A stretch of 64,000 nucleotides of DNA from Erythrobacter sp. GTDB lineage: Bacteria; Pseudomonadota; Alphaproteobacteria; Sphingomonadales; Sphingomonadaceae. A model generated the notes under the pieces. The model was not told where the DNA came from and searched no databases. It saw only the letters and a program-made list of their open reading frames with translations. Position numbers and translations under genes: made by a program. The DNA is taken from assembly GCF_024305245.1 (NCBI RefSeq), contig NZ_JAMWYX010000010.1:62001-126000 (forward strand), in the 5' to 3' direction. Shown here piece by piece: positions 35,393 to 45,152 of the stretch (position 1 is the first letter of the stretch; the number at the start of each line of letters is the position of its first letter).

Positions 35393-35802
35393 GCGGGCGG
35401 TTTGAGCTGGTAATCCTCCACCGGCACGCCGCCGACCAGATGTTCCTCGATAATGCGGTCAAGCACTTGCGGGCTGCACGAATGATACCACACCCCGTCC
35501 GGCCACACGACCGCGATCGGCCCCGCCGCGCAAATCTGCAGGCAATCGGCCTTGCTGCGCTGGATCCCGCCGCCCGGCCCGCGCTTGCTGTCTTCCCCGC
35601 GCTGCGGACCGACCAGTCCGCGTTCTTTCAGCCGCGTCTTGAGGAATTTCCACGCCTCCTCGCCTTCCTCGCGCGAGCAGCATTTCTGCTTGTCCGAGAC
35701 CGAACACAGCATGATGTGGCGCTGGATTGCGGTGCCCTTGTCCGGGTCGCCGAAATGCTTGCCGAGCGAGGTCTGGGCGGACAGCAGTTCCTTGCGGCTC
35801 AT
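35389..35802 (-). CDS. Thioredoxin-like [2Fe-2S] ferredoxin
   Basis: 137 residues. Cluster cysteines in [14 protein letters not shown] near 35 and [22 protein letters not shown] near 90 follow the CX(n)C...CX3C pattern of thioredoxin-fold ferredoxins such as those of the NuoE or CooF type. It ends with the usual helical cap ([18 protein letters not shown]). Overlaps the stop-start of the S9 peptidase gene (ATGA). Confidence 0.9.
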   Translation of the reverse strand: MSRKELLSAQTSLGKHFGDPDKGTAIQRHIMLCSVSDKQKCCSREEGEEAWKFLKTRLKERGLVGPQRGEDSKRGPGGGIQRSKADCLQICAAGPIAVVWPDGVWYHSCSPQVLDRIIEEHLVGGVPVEDYQLKPPA

Positions 35803-37988
35803 TGCGCGCCCTCCTCGTCCTTCAGCCAGCGATCCAGCCAGGCGAACACCGTGTCATGCCATTGCAGCGAGTTCTTCGGGCTCAGCACCCAGTGGTTTTC
35901 ATCGGGAAACACCAGCAATTGCGAGGGAATGTCGCGTTCCTGCAGTGCGGTGAAGCTTTGCAGGCCCTGGGTGTAGGGCACCCGGAAATCCTGCTCGCCG
36001 GTCACGACCAGCATCGGCGTCTGCCAATTGTCGACGTAATTGGCCGGATTCCAGCGTTCGTAGGTGTCGCGTGCCTCGGTGTAGGAGCCGCCGAAATCCC
36101 AGCGTGGGAACCACAATTCTTCCGTCGAATAGTAGAAGCTGCGCAGGTCGAACAACCCGTCATGCTGGACAAGGCAATCGAACCGTTCGGGCCAGCGCCC
36201 TGCGATCCAGTTGATCATGTAGCCGCCATAGCTCGCCCCCATCGCGCAGGCGCGGTCCCCGTCGATCTGTGTGTCGAGTGTGAGCGCCGCGGCGAGGCCT
36301 TTTTGCAGGTCTTCCAGCGGCTTTCCGCCCCAGTCGTTGCGGATCGCATCGGTGAAGGCCTGCCCGTATCCGGTGCTGCCGTGGAAATCGACCGAGATCA
36401 CCGCATAGCCCTGGCTGGCGACGACGCGCGGGTTCCAACGGCTTGACCAGCCATCGTTGAAACTGCCCTGCGGCCCGCCGTGGATATACAGCACCGCCGG
36501 GATCGGCCCTTCCTGATCGGCTAGCCGGGTGATCTGGCCCCACACCGTGTCCCCATCCGCCCCGGCAAAGCTGAAGCGGCGGGTGATGATATTGGCCATC
36601 TGCCCCATTCGGGTGGTGGCCACATCGGTCAGCGGCCGCCCCTGCTGGCCCGCATCGGCAAGATACAACTCCGCCGGATTGCCCAGCGAATCGCGGGTGA
36701 ACAGCAGTCGCCCACCTGGCAGCGCGGCGAGGCCGGCAATATGCGCCTCGTTCCCCGCCATCAGATCGAGCCGGGTGACTTTGCCGCTGGCCGGATCGAT
36801 GCGGAAGGCAGGGGTATCCAGCACCTCCTGCGCGGTGGCGATCAGGCTTTGGCCATCGGCGCTCCATGCCAGACTGCCGAAGCTGAGATCGGTATCGGCG
36901 GTCAGCGCGCGGGTGGTTCCGGTCGCCAGATCACGCAATTGCACCATCAGCCGATCGGCTTCGTAGGTCGGGCGCTCCATCGCCAACCATGCAAGATAGC
37001 GGCCATCGGGCGACACGGCGGGCGCAGTGTCGGTGGCGGCATTGTTCGCGGTGAGATTGGTGGGCGCGCCGCCCGAAAGGTCGGAAACGTAAACATCGAG
37101 ATTGGTCGAGGTCGGCTCCTCGCCGTCAGCTTTGCGCGCGACGAAGTAGACCTGCTGGCCATCGGGCGACCAGACGATGTCCTCTCCCCCGCCGAACGGC
37201 ATGGTCGGGGTGTCGCCGGTCAGCCCGGTGGCGGGATCGGTGCCGTCGACCGGCACGCCCTCGCCCACCGCTTGCCCGTCTTCGATCGGGAACACGAACA
37301 CGCGGTTATAGGTGCCGGGCGTTTCCCACTGGTCCCAGTGACGGTAGAACCCGTCCGCGCCGTCATACAGCCGCCCGGTGCCCGGCCCCGGCAGGTGTGC
37401 AGGGGTGGCATCGGGGCACGCGAATTGCGGGCAATCGCGCGGGGCAGCGCCCCATAGCGCGATGGCATTGCCGGTCGGTGCCAGTTTGAACCCGTCGATG
37501 CCGGTGCCGGGGGTGTCGGCCACCAGTTCGGGCGTTCCGACCCGTCCATTGCTGCCGAGGCTTACCCGCCAAACGCGGCTGCGCGCTTCGGCATCGGCAG
37601 CGGGATGGTCGCTGCTGAGGAAATAGAGCGCTCCGCCGGCGCCGAAGGCGACCGCAGAAGCCTTCAGCCCGAAATCGAGCGCCACCGGCGCTGCACCGGG
37701 CTGTGTCAGGTCGAGCAGGTAATGCGCGGTGCTGCGCACCAGCGTGTCCGGATCGGTGGTGGTCACGCTGTAAACCGCCAGCGTGCCCGCGCCGTTCACC
37801 GCCGGCGCGCCGAGGCGCGGCATGGTGACAAGATCGCGCGCGGTCATCGCCGGGGTGGCAAGGCCGGGAATGGTCGCGGTTGCGGTCGCCGCGCTTTCCG
37901 GCGGTTCCTGTGCGGCGAGCGGGGCGGAGAAAAGGGCGGCGGCGAGTGTGACCGGAATCAGGGCGCCGAAAGCTGTAACATTACGCAT
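35799..37988 (-). CDS. S9 family prolyl-oligopeptidase-like peptidase, secreted
   Basis: 729 residues. A signal peptide ([10 protein letters not shown] cleavage near 27), a beta-propeller with Tol-type [15 protein letters not shown] repeats (about 40-460), then an alpha/beta-hydrolase with the nucleophile [12 protein letters not shown] near 585, the acid in [10 protein letters not shown] near 670 and His in ENHWV near 705. The family cleaves short peptides, often dipeptidyl- or acylaminoacyl-peptidase. Upstream on the strand lies popZ, 39 bp away. Confidence 0.93.
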   Translation of the reverse strand: MRNVTAFGALIPVTLAAALFSAPLAAQEPPESAATATATIPGLATPAMTARDLVTMPRLGAPAVNGAGTLAVYSVTTTDPDTLVRSTAHYLLDLTQPGAAPVALDFGLKASAVAFGAGGALYFLSSDHPAADAEARSRVWRVSLGSNGRVGTPELVADTPGTGIDGFKLAPTGNAIALWGAAPRDCPQFACPDATPAHLPGPGTGRLYDGADGFYRHWDQWETPGTYNRVFVFPIEDGQAVGEGVPVDGTDPATGLTGDTPTMPFGGGEDIVWSPDGQQVYFVARKADGEEPTSTNLDVYVSDLSGGAPTNLTANNAATDTAPAVSPDGRYLAWLAMERPTYEADRLMVQLRDLATGTTRALTADTDLSFGSLAWSADGQSLIATAQEVLDTPAFRIDPASGKVTRLDLMAGNEAHIAGLAALPGGRLLFTRDSLGNPAELYLADAGQQGRPLTDVATTRMGQMANIITRRFSFAGADGDTVWGQITRLADQEGPIPAVLYIHGGPQGSFNDGWSSRWNPRVVASQGYAVISVDFHGSTGYGQAFTDAIRNDWGGKPLEDLQKGLAAALTLDTQIDGDRACAMGASYGGYMINWIAGRWPERFDCLVQHDGLFDLRSFYYSTEELWFPRWDFGGSYTEARDTYERWNPANYVDNWQTPMLVVTGEQDFRVPYTQGLQSFTALQERDIPSQLLVFPDENHWVLSPKNSLQWHDTVFAWLDRWLKDEEGAQ

Positions 37989-38027
37989 GGCTGCAAGAGT
38001 AGCCTGCCGCGCGGATGTGCGCCAGTG

Positions 38028-38555
38028 TTACGGCCGCTTGCCGACGATCCGGGCGATTTCCGCCTGCACCAGCTTTTCGACCATCGCGGGCAGCTTTGCC
38101 TCCAGCCATTCGGCCAGCATCGGGCGCAGCAATTCGCGGGTCAGCCCTTCGAGCGAGGTTTCGCCCGAGCGGACGATCTGCGGTTTCACGCCCGGTTCGG
38201 CCAGCATCGCCAGCGCGGCGAGATTATCCTGCATCGCGCTGCGCACGGCATCGGCGATCAACGGGGTATCGTCCGATGCTGGCGCGCCAATGCCCAGCGG
38301 CAGCGCGCTGTTTTCGCCTTCGGGCAGGCATTCCATGTCGGCCAGATCGAGCACTTCGTCCCCGACCATGTCCGCGTCGCGCACCTGATGCTGGTTCGGC
38401 GCCTCGGACTGCGGTGTCGCCGCGCTCTCGGCATCATCCGAGGCGGTTTCGCGGCGGCGACGCTGTTCCATGGCCACGGCGCGATTATCGCGCGCGATGA
38501 CTTTCTTGATCGATTCGAGGATTTCCTCGACCGACGCTTCGCTGTCGTGCCCCAT
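38028..38555 (-). CDS. popZ: PopZ family polar organising protein (DUF2497)
   Basis: 175 residues. The N-terminal conserved helix MGHDSEASVEEILESIKKVI and the C-terminal LEGLTRELLRPMLAEWLEAKLPAMVEKLVQAEIARI match the two conserved ends of Caulobacter PopZ. Between them is a disordered, acidic region of about 80 residues, also typical. PopZ self-assembles at the pole by its C-terminal helices and holds ParB-parS with its N-terminus. It is in the order tolC-popZ-(valS in relatives). Confidence 0.88.
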   Translation of the reverse strand: MGHDSEASVEEILESIKKVIARDNRAVAMEQRRRRETASDDAESAATPQSEAPNQHQVRDADMVGDEVLDLADMECLPEGENSALPLGIGAPASDDTPLIADAVRSAMQDNLAALAMLAEPGVKPQIVRSGETSLEGLTRELLRPMLAEWLEAKLPAMVEKLVQAEIARIVGKRP

Positions 38556-38602
38556 GTCCTGCCCTTGTTACGCTACCCGACCGTTCCCGAATCGGGACAG
38601 AT

Positions 38603-40075
38603 TCATTCGCCCGGAAGCAATTGCGGCCCGATTGTTGCGTCAGGGGCGGGAATGTCAACGGTGCTGGTCGATTTCGCTGCGGCCGCGGGGTCGCGATCCC
38701 AGTCCCAGATCCTGTCGCGCACCCGTTCGTAATTGATCGTCGGATCATATAACGGGCCGCCGGTGTCGAGATCGAGGTCGCGCGCCTCGGCCTTGCCCAT
38801 CAGCGCCAGCAGGTTGAACCCGGCGACATAGGCGTTGCGGCGCGCCGTCACCAATTGCGCGCGCGCGTTGACCAGTTCCTGTTCGGCATTGAGCACGTCG
38901 AGGATCTGGCGGTTCCCGATCGAATTTTCGGCCCGCACGCCTTCAAGGCTGAGTTCGGCGGCTTCGACGGCGGCCTGCGTGCTGCGGATGACCGCATTGG
39001 CCGCCTGCCAGTTGGAATAGGTCGAGCGGGTTTCGGCGATCACCTGACGTTCGGCGGCGATCACGTCTTCGAGCGCCGCGCTTTCACGCGCACCGGCCTG
39101 CCGCTGGCGGGCGGCGGGCAGGCCACCCTGAAAAATGGGGATGGTAAGGCGGACACCGGCGTTTCCTGTCACCTCGGCCTGGACAAGGCCTTGCCCAAAC
39201 CCGCCGAGCGTGCCGAAAAAGTTGCTGTAGTCGGCGTTCGTGAAGGCGGAGAGCTGAGGCAACCGGCCGGCTCCCGCAACCTTGGTGTCGAAGCCCGCTG
39301 CATCGGCGCGTTCCTTGGCGGCGATCAGGTTGGGGTTGTTTTCCAGCGCGGTAACGATCGCGGTGCCGACCGTATCGGGCAGGCCGGGAAGCGGCGGCGG
39401 CGGCGCGAGTTCGCCCGGCGCGTTGCCGACCAGCCGGATATAGGTCTCGCGCGCGGCGATCAGGGTCGCCATCGCCTGTTGCTGATCGCCTTCGGCCACC
39501 GCGAGTCGCGAGCGTGACTGGGCGACATCGGTGATGGTAAGGTCGCCGATCTGGAACCGGTCGCTGGTGGCCTCCAGATTGGTGCGCAGCACGGCGACGT
39601 TGTTATCCGCCAGCGCCACCAGCGCCTCGGTGCGCAGCACGTCCATATAGGCGGCGACGACCTGGCTGAAGAGCGCGCTTTCGGTGTTGCGCAGGTCGGC
39701 CTGTCCGGCGGCGACCCGTTCCTTGGCGGCGCGGATGGAATTGCGGACGGCACCGCCCGAATAGATCGGCACCAGGAATTGCGTGGCGACGCCGAGGTTG
39801 CGTTCCGGGGCGGTAAAAGCATTGGCCGATTGCCGAACGAACTCGATGTAGGTTGCGGTCGTATTGAGGCTGGGCAAGCCCGGCGCCCGCTGGATCGCCA
39901 CGTTCTCGTCGGTCGCGCGCTGGTTGGCGCGCGCGGCTTCGAGCGAGGGGTTTTCGACATAGGCCGCCGCCAGCGCCTCGCGCAGCGTATCCGCCTGCGC
40001 CGGAGCGGCGAGCGCAGTCAGCGTCAGCAGGCTGGCCGAACCGGCCAACCGCAGCAGGGCGGGAATGCGCGTCAC
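38603..40075 (-). CDS. tolC: TolC family outer-membrane channel protein
   Basis: 490 residues from GTG 40075, overlapping pcm (GTGA). Signal peptide to about 28 (APAQA-DT). Two repeats of the OEP/TolC fold: DTLREALAAAYVENPSLEAARANQRATDENV at 30 and the matching TAIVTALENNPNLIAAKERADAAGF near 245, with coiled alpha-barrel helices between them. The last ~60 residues are an acidic, Pro-rich periplasmic tail. TolC trimers carry out multidrug efflux and type I secretion; no partner pump is in the window. Confidence 0.94.
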   Translation of the reverse strand: MTRIPALLRLAGSASLLTLTALAAPAQADTLREALAAAYVENPSLEAARANQRATDENVAIQRAPGLPSLNTTATYIEFVRQSANAFTAPERNLGVATQFLVPIYSGGAVRNSIRAAKERVAAGQADLRNTESALFSQVVAAYMDVLRTEALVALADNNVAVLRTNLEATSDRFQIGDLTITDVAQSRSRLAVAEGDQQQAMATLIAARETYIRLVGNAPGELAPPPPLPGLPDTVGTAIVTALENNPNLIAAKERADAAGFDTKVAGAGRLPQLSAFTNADYSNFFGTLGGFGQGLVQAEVTGNAGVRLTIPIFQGGLPAARQRQAGARESAALEDVIAAERQVIAETRSTYSNWQAANAVIRSTQAAVEAAELSLEGVRAENSIGNRQILDVLNAEQELVNARAQLVTARRNAYVAGFNLLALMGKAEARDLDLDTGGPLYDPTINYERVRDRIWDWDRDPAAAAKSTSTVDIPAPDATIGPQLLPGE

Positions 40076-40683
40076 CCGAACGTCCAGCCCTTGGGCGCGT
40101 CGAAGGCGTGGAGCACCGGGATGCCCATATCCTCGAGCGGTTGCAGCGCGACCTTGCCCACAACCTTGCGGCCCGAAGCCAGCCGCGTCACCTGCCGCAG
40201 CACGAGGCCCGCAACGACCCGGCCGTTATCTGCCAGCCGTGCGACCAGCGCTTCGGGCAGCTGCTCGATCGCGCCATCGATCATGATCAGCGAATATTCC
40301 GCATCACCTGCGCCTGTAACCGCATCGGCCGCGCTGACAGTGGTCAGGTCGGCCACCAGCGGGCGCAGCAATTCGGCGAGGTAGCCGGTGCCGCCTTCGA
40401 CCACCAGCACACGGTCGGTGCGCGCGGGCGCGGCTTCCATCAGCAGCTTGCCGTAGAACAGCGGCGCGGCGAGGTGGCCGTTTGCGCCGAGCGAAACCGC
40501 CCGGTCGATATAGGCGAGCGACGCCTTTTCGGCCGGCAGGAAATCCTCGCGCGGGACGGCGATCATGCGCGCCAGCACATATTCCTCGTTCACGCCGCTG
40601 GTGCGCAGCTGGCTGTCGATCATGGCCCGGCGCGCGGGCTGCGTGTCATTGCGGGGTTCACTGGTCATGGTCAGATCGGTCAT
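40072..40683 (-). CDS. Degenerate protein-L-isoaspartate O-methyltransferase (Pcm-like)
   Basis: 203 residues. The N-terminal PARRAMIDSQLRTSGVNEEYVLARMIAVPREDFLP clearly belongs to the Pcm family. The SAM-binding motif, normally VLEIGTGSGYQ, reads VLVVEGGTGYLAELL, the DG..GW acceptor loop is shortened, and the later VTAA-type motif reads LIMIDGA. The protein may therefore bind SAM poorly or not at all. ATG 40683 has GGAG five bases upstream. It leads the tolC gene (overlap GTGA) under a promoter covered by a palindrome. Confidence 0.82.
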   Translation of the reverse strand: MTDLTMTSEPRNDTQPARRAMIDSQLRTSGVNEEYVLARMIAVPREDFLPAEKASLAYIDRAVSLGANGHLAAPLFYGKLLMEAAPARTDRVLVVEGGTGYLAELLRPLVADLTTVSAADAVTGAGDAEYSLIMIDGAIEQLPEALVARLADNGRVVAGLVLRQVTRLASGRKVVGKVALQPLEDMGIPVLHAFDAPKGWTFG

Positions 40684-40697
40684 GCTTGCTCCGGACG

Positions 40698-40727
40698 CTG
40701 TATTAGAGGAGTAATACAGTTAGTCAA
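40698..40727 (-). promoter_or_regulatory. pcm-tolC promoter overlapped by an 8-bp palindromic operator
   Basis: Minus-strand -35 TTGACT (40722-40727) and -10 TAATAC (40700-40705) are 16 bp apart. A perfect inverted repeat CTGTATTA-N6-TAATACAG spans 40698-40719, covering the -10 box and spacer. The arrangement fits a TetR-like repressor site blocking RNA polymerase, and the expected start of transcription is about 10 nt before ATG 40683. No regulator gene is adjacent. Confidence 0.75.
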
Positions 40728-40889
40728 ACCTTCCTTAGACGTGCGTGAAGCGGGTTCCAAGGCCTTTGCGCCCTTTGCGACCGACTGTTGGCGGCGTTCG
40801 ATTTCGGGCTTTGACCTCATGGCTCACCGGTGCTTAGGGGAGCGCGCAATCAAGCGACATTGTATTCGACTTATGCAGGGATGGCTTCG

Positions 40890-42305
40890 ATGAGTGACAT
40901 GACGACCAATGGCGACAACGTGCGGATCGAAACGGATTCGCTGGGCGAAGTGGCGGTTCCCGCGCATGTTCATTGGGGCGCGCAGACGCAGCGCAGCATC
41001 GTCAACTTCCCCATCGGCGGCGAGAAAATGCCGCCTGCGCTGGTGCGCGCGCTGGGTATCCAGAAGCTGTCCGCCGCCAAGGCCAACATGAAGCTGGGTG
41101 TGCTCGATGCCAAGCTGGGCGAAGCGATCGTGCAGGCCGCGCGCGAAGTGATCGACGGAAGCCTTGCGGACCAGTTCCCGCTGGTGGTGTGGCAGACGGG
41201 TTCCGGCACCCAGTCGAACATGAACGCCAATGAAGTGATCGCCAGCCGCGCCAACGAGATTCTCACCGGCAACAAAGGCGGCAAGGATCCGGTTCATCCC
41301 AACGATCATTGCAACATGGGGCAATCGTCGAACGACACCTTCCCCACCGGAATGCACATCGCCGCCGCGCATGAGGCGATTGCCAATCTGATTCCCGCGC
41401 TGACAAAGCTGCACGGCGCGCTCGATGCCAAGGCGCAGGAATTCGGTGCAATCGTCAAGATCGGCCGCACCCACTTGCAGGACGCTACCCCGATGACCTT
41501 GGGGCAGGAATTCTCCGGCTATGCCAAGCAGATCGAATACGGCATCGCCCGCGTCGAAGCGACGCTGCCGCGCGTCCTCGAGCTGGCGCAGGGCGGTACT
41601 GCCGTGGGCACCGGGATCAATTCCAAGGTCGGATTTGCAGAAGAATTCGCCGCGCAAGTGGCTGCCGAAACCGGCCACGCCTTCGTCACCGCGCCCAACA
41701 AGTTCGAAGCCCTCGCCGCGCATGATGCGATGGTGGAGATCTCGGGCGCATTGAACGTGCTCGCGGTCAGCCTGATGAAGATCGCCAATGATATCCGCCT
41801 GCTCGGCTCCGGCCCCCGCAGCGGGCTGGGCGAACTCAGCCTGCCCGCCAACGAGCCCGGCTCCTCGATCATGCCGGGCAAGGTCAACCCGACCCAGTGC
41901 GAAGCGATGACGATGGTCTGCGCGCAGGTGATCGGCAATCACATGACGGTGACGGTTGCGGGCACGCACGGGCATCTTGAGCTCAACGTGTTCAAGCCGG
42001 TGATGATCTACAACGTGCTGCAGTCGATCAAGCTGATCGGCGATGCGAGCCATGCCTTCACCGATAATTGTGTGGTCGGGATCGAAGCCAACGAAGGCCG
42101 GATCAACCAGCTGCTCAACGAAAGCCTGATGCTGGTGACCGCGCTCAATCCGCATATCGGGTACGACAACGCCGCCAAGATCGCCAAGAAGGCGCATGCC
42201 GAAGGGATGACCCTGAAGGAAGCCGCGCTGGAACTCGGCCTGCTGACCGAGGAACAATTCGCGCAGTGGGTGGTGCCCGCCGACATGATCAAGCCCCGAG
42301 CATAA
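40890..42305 (+). CDS. fumC: Class II fumarate hydratase FumC
   Basis: 471 residues from ATG 40890 with AGGG upstream (ATG 40881 and 40899 are alternatives). The family marks are all present: [14 protein letters not shown] near 113, [18 protein letters not shown] near 140, [10 protein letters not shown] with the catalytic His near 195, and the fumarase signature [13 protein letters not shown] near 323. It interconverts fumarate and malate in the TCA cycle. The upstream 206 bp are shared with the divergent pcm-tolC promoter. Confidence 0.96.
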   Translation: MSDMTTNGDNVRIETDSLGEVAVPAHVHWGAQTQRSIVNFPIGGEKMPPALVRALGIQKLSAAKANMKLGVLDAKLGEAIVQAAREVIDGSLADQFPLVVWQTGSGTQSNMNANEVIASRANEILTGNKGGKDPVHPNDHCNMGQSSNDTFPTGMHIAAAHEAIANLIPALTKLHGALDAKAQEFGAIVKIGRTHLQDATPMTLGQEFSGYAKQIEYGIARVEATLPRVLELAQGGTAVGTGINSKVGFAEEFAAQVAAETGHAFVTAPNKFEALAAHDAMVEISGALNVLAVSLMKIANDIRLLGSGPRSGLGELSLPANEPGSSIMPGKVNPTQCEAMTMVCAQVIGNHMTVTVAGTHGHLELNVFKPVMIYNVLQSIKLIGDASHAFTDNCVVGIEANEGRINQLLNESLMLVTALNPHIGYDNAAKIAKKAHAEGMTLKEAALELGLLTEEQFAQWVVPADMIKPRA

Positions 42306-42327
42306 GGCTGCGCGTAAGGCTGCGCGT
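42304..42327. repeat. Two 12-bp tandem units after fumC
   Basis: AAGGCTGCGCGT occurs at 42304-42315 and again at 42316-42327, followed by a partial copy. The first two bases of the first unit complete the fumC stop codon TAA. Confidence 0.8.
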
Positions 42328-42390
42328 AAGGCGCGCGCCTGAACAGCCGTTCATCTTTCGACCAAGGCCCCACCCTGCCCGACGACAAGC

Positions 42391-42422
42391 GCCCTGCCCG
42401 CTAGGATTCGTGCGGGCAGGGC
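42391..42422. terminator. GC-rich hairpin between fumC and the histidine kinase gene
   Basis: GCCCTGCCCGC and GCGGGCAGGGC form an 11-bp perfect stem with a loop of ten. It is followed by GTTATCG instead of a T run, so termination would be weak; it may protect the 3' end of fumC mRNA. Confidence 0.5.
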
Positions 42423-42441
42423 GTTATCGCTGACGCGCAAC

Positions 42442-43719
42442 ATGGCGAATGATCGAAAAACCGAGGTGCCCACGTCCGGGGCTGATGTGACTGTGCCGTT
42501 CCGCACGGTGCTGGTTTCCATGCTGGTGCTGTGGGCGACCTATTTCGCGCTCACCACGCTGCGCAGCATGGTGATGGAATTCGATCTCCAGTTCGAACTG
42601 GCCTGGCGCCGCCTTGCGGTGACGGCGATGGGCGTCACGATGACGATCGTGTTGTGGCTGCTGCTGCGCCTGTTCGATGCCAAATCGCTGTGGATCAAGA
42701 TTTCCGCCTCGTGCCTGCTTGCGCTGCCCGTGGCGCTTGCGATCGGACAGGTAAATTACCTTGTCTTCAAGGACATGGAGGCCGCCTACCAGCAGGCCTA
42801 TGCCGAGAAATACAACCTCAACCTGCGCCGCGACGAAGCGGGCAATCTGCTGGTCGACGTGCCGGTGCGGCGGGTCGGCCCGGCGGTTCCGGGCGTGCCC
42901 GGCGGCGCTGTCGACGACGATGACGATGTGGTCGGGTCCGAAAGCGTGATCATCGCCGGCGCGGAAACCTATGCCGATTTCTGGCGCAAGCTGCTCGACG
43001 TGGCGCTGGGGCGCTATTTCCTGCTGCTCGCCTGGGCATCGACCTATTTCGCGCTGCTGGCAGGCGTGCAGGCGCGCGCCTCACAGCGCCGCGAGGAACA
43101 GTTCCGCTCTGCCGCCAAGGCCGCCGAATTGCGATCCCTGCGCTATCAGGTGAACCCGCATTTCCTGTTCAACACGCTGAATTCGCTCTCTGCCCTGGTG
43201 ATGACTGGCAAGGCCGACCGGACCGAGAAGATGATCCAGACGATGAGCCGGTTCTATCGTCACAGCCTAGCGAACGAACCCACCGCCGATGTCGCGCTGA
43301 AAGACGAATTCGACCTGCAAAAGCTGTATCTCGATATCGAGGCGGTGCGCTTTCCCAAGCGGCTGGTCTGCGTGTTCGATCTTCCGGAAGATCTCGAGGA
43401 AGCGCGGGTGCCGGGCATGATCCTGCAGCCGCTGGTCGAAAATTCGGTCAAATACGCGATCTCGCCCGTCGCACGCACAGTGACCGTGACGCTCGCCGCG
43501 CGCGAGGAATTCGATCGGCTGGTATTGACCGTCAGTGATGATGGCCCCGGCGTGCCGCAGGGCGCCAGCCACGGCTTCGGCATTGGCCTCGCCAATGTGC
43601 GTGACCGGCTGGAGGCGCGCTTCGGCCCCGATATCGGCTTTACCTCCGCCCCTGTTCCGGGCGGATATCGCACCGAAATCCGTATCCCCCTGACCCGGTT
43701 TGCGACCCGCCATGACTGA
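42442..43719 (+). CDS. LytS/YehU-type sensor histidine kinase
   Basis: 425 residues. About four membrane helices (near 22-42, 58-78, 87-106 and 190-208), with an ~80-residue extracytoplasmic loop between the third and fourth that contains an Asp-rich stretch (DDDDD). The His_kinase domain has its phospho-acceptor in LRYQVNPHFLFNTLNSLSAL near 240 and the ATPase part has LVENSVKYA near 335 and DDGPG near 375. LytS kinases sense cell-wall or nutrient signals. Its partner regulator starts eight bases before its stop. Confidence 0.94.
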   Translation: MANDRKTEVPTSGADVTVPFRTVLVSMLVLWATYFALTTLRSMVMEFDLQFELAWRRLAVTAMGVTMTIVLWLLLRLFDAKSLWIKISASCLLALPVALAIGQVNYLVFKDMEAAYQQAYAEKYNLNLRRDEAGNLLVDVPVRRVGPAVPGVPGGAVDDDDDVVGSESVIIAGAETYADFWRKLLDVALGRYFLLLAWASTYFALLAGVQARASQRREEQFRSAAKAAELRSLRYQVNPHFLFNTLNSLSALVMTGKADRTEKMIQTMSRFYRHSLANEPTADVALKDEFDLQKLYLDIEAVRFPKRLVCVFDLPEDLEEARVPGMILQPLVENSVKYAISPVARTVTVTLAAREEFDRLVLTVSDDGPGVPQGASHGFGIGLANVRDRLEARFGPDIGFTSAPVPGGYRTEIRIPLTRFATRHD

Positions 43720-44467
43720 TAACGACATCGAACCGACCGCCCTGCGCACCCTGATCGTCGATGACGAACCGCTCGCGGTGGAACGCGTGCAGGTGATCTG
43801 CGCCGAAATCCCCAATGTGCGGGTGATCGGCACGGCGAGCGACGGGGCCGCCGCACTGCGGCTGGCCGAAAAGCTCGAACCCGATCTGGTGCTGCTCGAC
43901 ATGACCATGCCCGAACTGGACGGGCTGGGCGTCGCGCGAAAGCTGGCCGAGCAGGAACAGGCACCGGTGGTGATCTTCGTCACCGCGCATGATCATTTCG
44001 CGGTCGAGGCGTTCGATTGCGATGCGGTCGATTATGTCCTGAAGCCGGTCGCTGCCGACCGGCTGGAACGCGCGATCGAACGTGCACTGGCGCGGCGCGG
44101 CCAGCGGCGCCAGAAAACCAGCCGCTATCTCGACGAATTGTGGGTGCCGCACCGGTCAGAACTGCTGCGCATCGCGGTGAGCGAAGTGCACCAGATCGAT
44201 GCCGAGCGCGATTACGTGCGGCTGCATGTCGGCGGGGCCGATGCGGAGCGATCATATCTGCTGCTGCAGACCATCGCCGGGCTGGAAGCGCGGCTCGATC
44301 CCGAACAGTTCATCCGCATTCACCGCTCCACCATCCTGCGGCGCGACAATATTCGCGGGCTGCGGCACGACGGCCTCGGCGTGTGGTCGGTGGAATTGCA
44401 GAACGGCGAGGCGCTGCGGATCGGGCGCACCTACCTCGCCCGGGTCAAGGCGATGGCCGGAAGGTAG
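43712..44467 (+). CDS. LytTR family response regulator
   Basis: 251 residues from ATG 43712. Receiver domain with acidic residues DDE near 17, phospho-Asp in LVLLDMTMPELDG near 61 and conserved Lys in VDYVLKPV near 110. The LytTR DNA-binding domain occupies about 145-250 (HRSELLRIAVSEVHQIDAERDYVRLHV... FIRIHRSTILRRDNIRGL). It overlaps the kinase gene, so the two form one two-component system. Target genes are not visible in the window. Confidence 0.95.
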   Translation: MTDNDIEPTALRTLIVDDEPLAVERVQVICAEIPNVRVIGTASDGAAALRLAEKLEPDLVLLDMTMPELDGLGVARKLAEQEQAPVVIFVTAHDHFAVEAFDCDAVDYVLKPVAADRLERAIERALARRGQRRQKTSRYLDELWVPHRSELLRIAVSEVHQIDAERDYVRLHVGGADAERSYLLLQTIAGLEARLDPEQFIRIHRSTILRRDNIRGLRHDGLGVWSVELQNGEALRIGRTYLARVKAMAGR

Positions 44468-44517
44468 TTTTTCGGGTTCGCTGATGCGAGCTGCGCCACA
44501 CAAATGCCCTGCCAACC

Positions 44518-44562
44518 AAAAAAAGCGACCCGAACCCCAGGGACTATGAGGGTTCGGGCCGC
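44518..44562 (-). terminator. Rho-independent terminator of the UrcA gene
   Basis: Read leftwards, GCGGCCCGAACCC pairs with GGGGTTCGGGTCGC (long stem with one bulge) and is followed by seven T. The A run on the plus strand precedes the stem, so it works for the minus-strand UrcA gene and not for the response regulator. Confidence 0.85.
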
Positions 44563-44603
44563 ATCGCTGCACTGCGGGGTGGGGCAGCGTCAGGCTGCGC
44601 GGT

Positions 44604-44924
44604 TCAGCCGCCGCGCTGGCGATTTTCCATGATGGTCGCGACCTGCTGGCGCGCATCGACGCGGGCCTTGGCCAGACAGGCGCGCGCTTCGCGGTTCATC
44701 ACGCGCGTGCCGGTCTTGAGATCGGTGGTGCGGCACACCGTGCGCGCGGCTTTCTCGATCCGCTGGTCGAGCAGCTTCTGACCGGACGGCGTGGCGAGAT
44801 TGATGTCGCTGGTTTCGATCGTCAGCGACATGGTGGTTGCGCCGCTGGCAAAGGCCGGGGCGGCGGTGCCGACGAGGCCCAAAGTGGCGGCTGCAATTGC
44901 GAATGTTTTCGTCAGGTTTTTCAT
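44604..44924 (-). CDS. UrcA family protein
   Basis: 106 residues from ATG 44924, six bases after GGAGG; the upstream ATG at 44930 abuts that site and is not usable. Signal peptide ends APAFA-SG near 27. The mature part has the UrcA features: LTIETSDINLATPSGQKLLDQRIEKAARTVC and a second Cys in ACLAKARVDA, likely one disulfide. A small periplasmic family of unknown role, common in Sphingomonadales and Caulobacterales. Confidence 0.9.
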   Translation of the reverse strand: MKNLTKTFAIAAATLGLVGTAAPAFASGATTMSLTIETSDINLATPSGQKLLDQRIEKAARTVCRTTDLKTGTRVMNREARACLAKARVDARQQVATIMENRQRGG

Positions 44925-45152
44925 AGTCATCCTCCAAAGGCAGCCAGCCTGTGATCGGACGGGGGTGCCGATCCGGGGGGTGCCAGGCCCTCTGCCGAAT
45001 TGAGGAATAGGCCGATTCGCCGCCGCCATCGCGCGAGACTCGATCAACCCGTTGCGTTTGCTCGACCGGCGCGGCGGTATCCGGATGGACGGTTCGCCAT
45101 CCCCGACAAATGGCGGTTTCCATCCGACCGGCGCATCTGCATAGTGGCGGGG

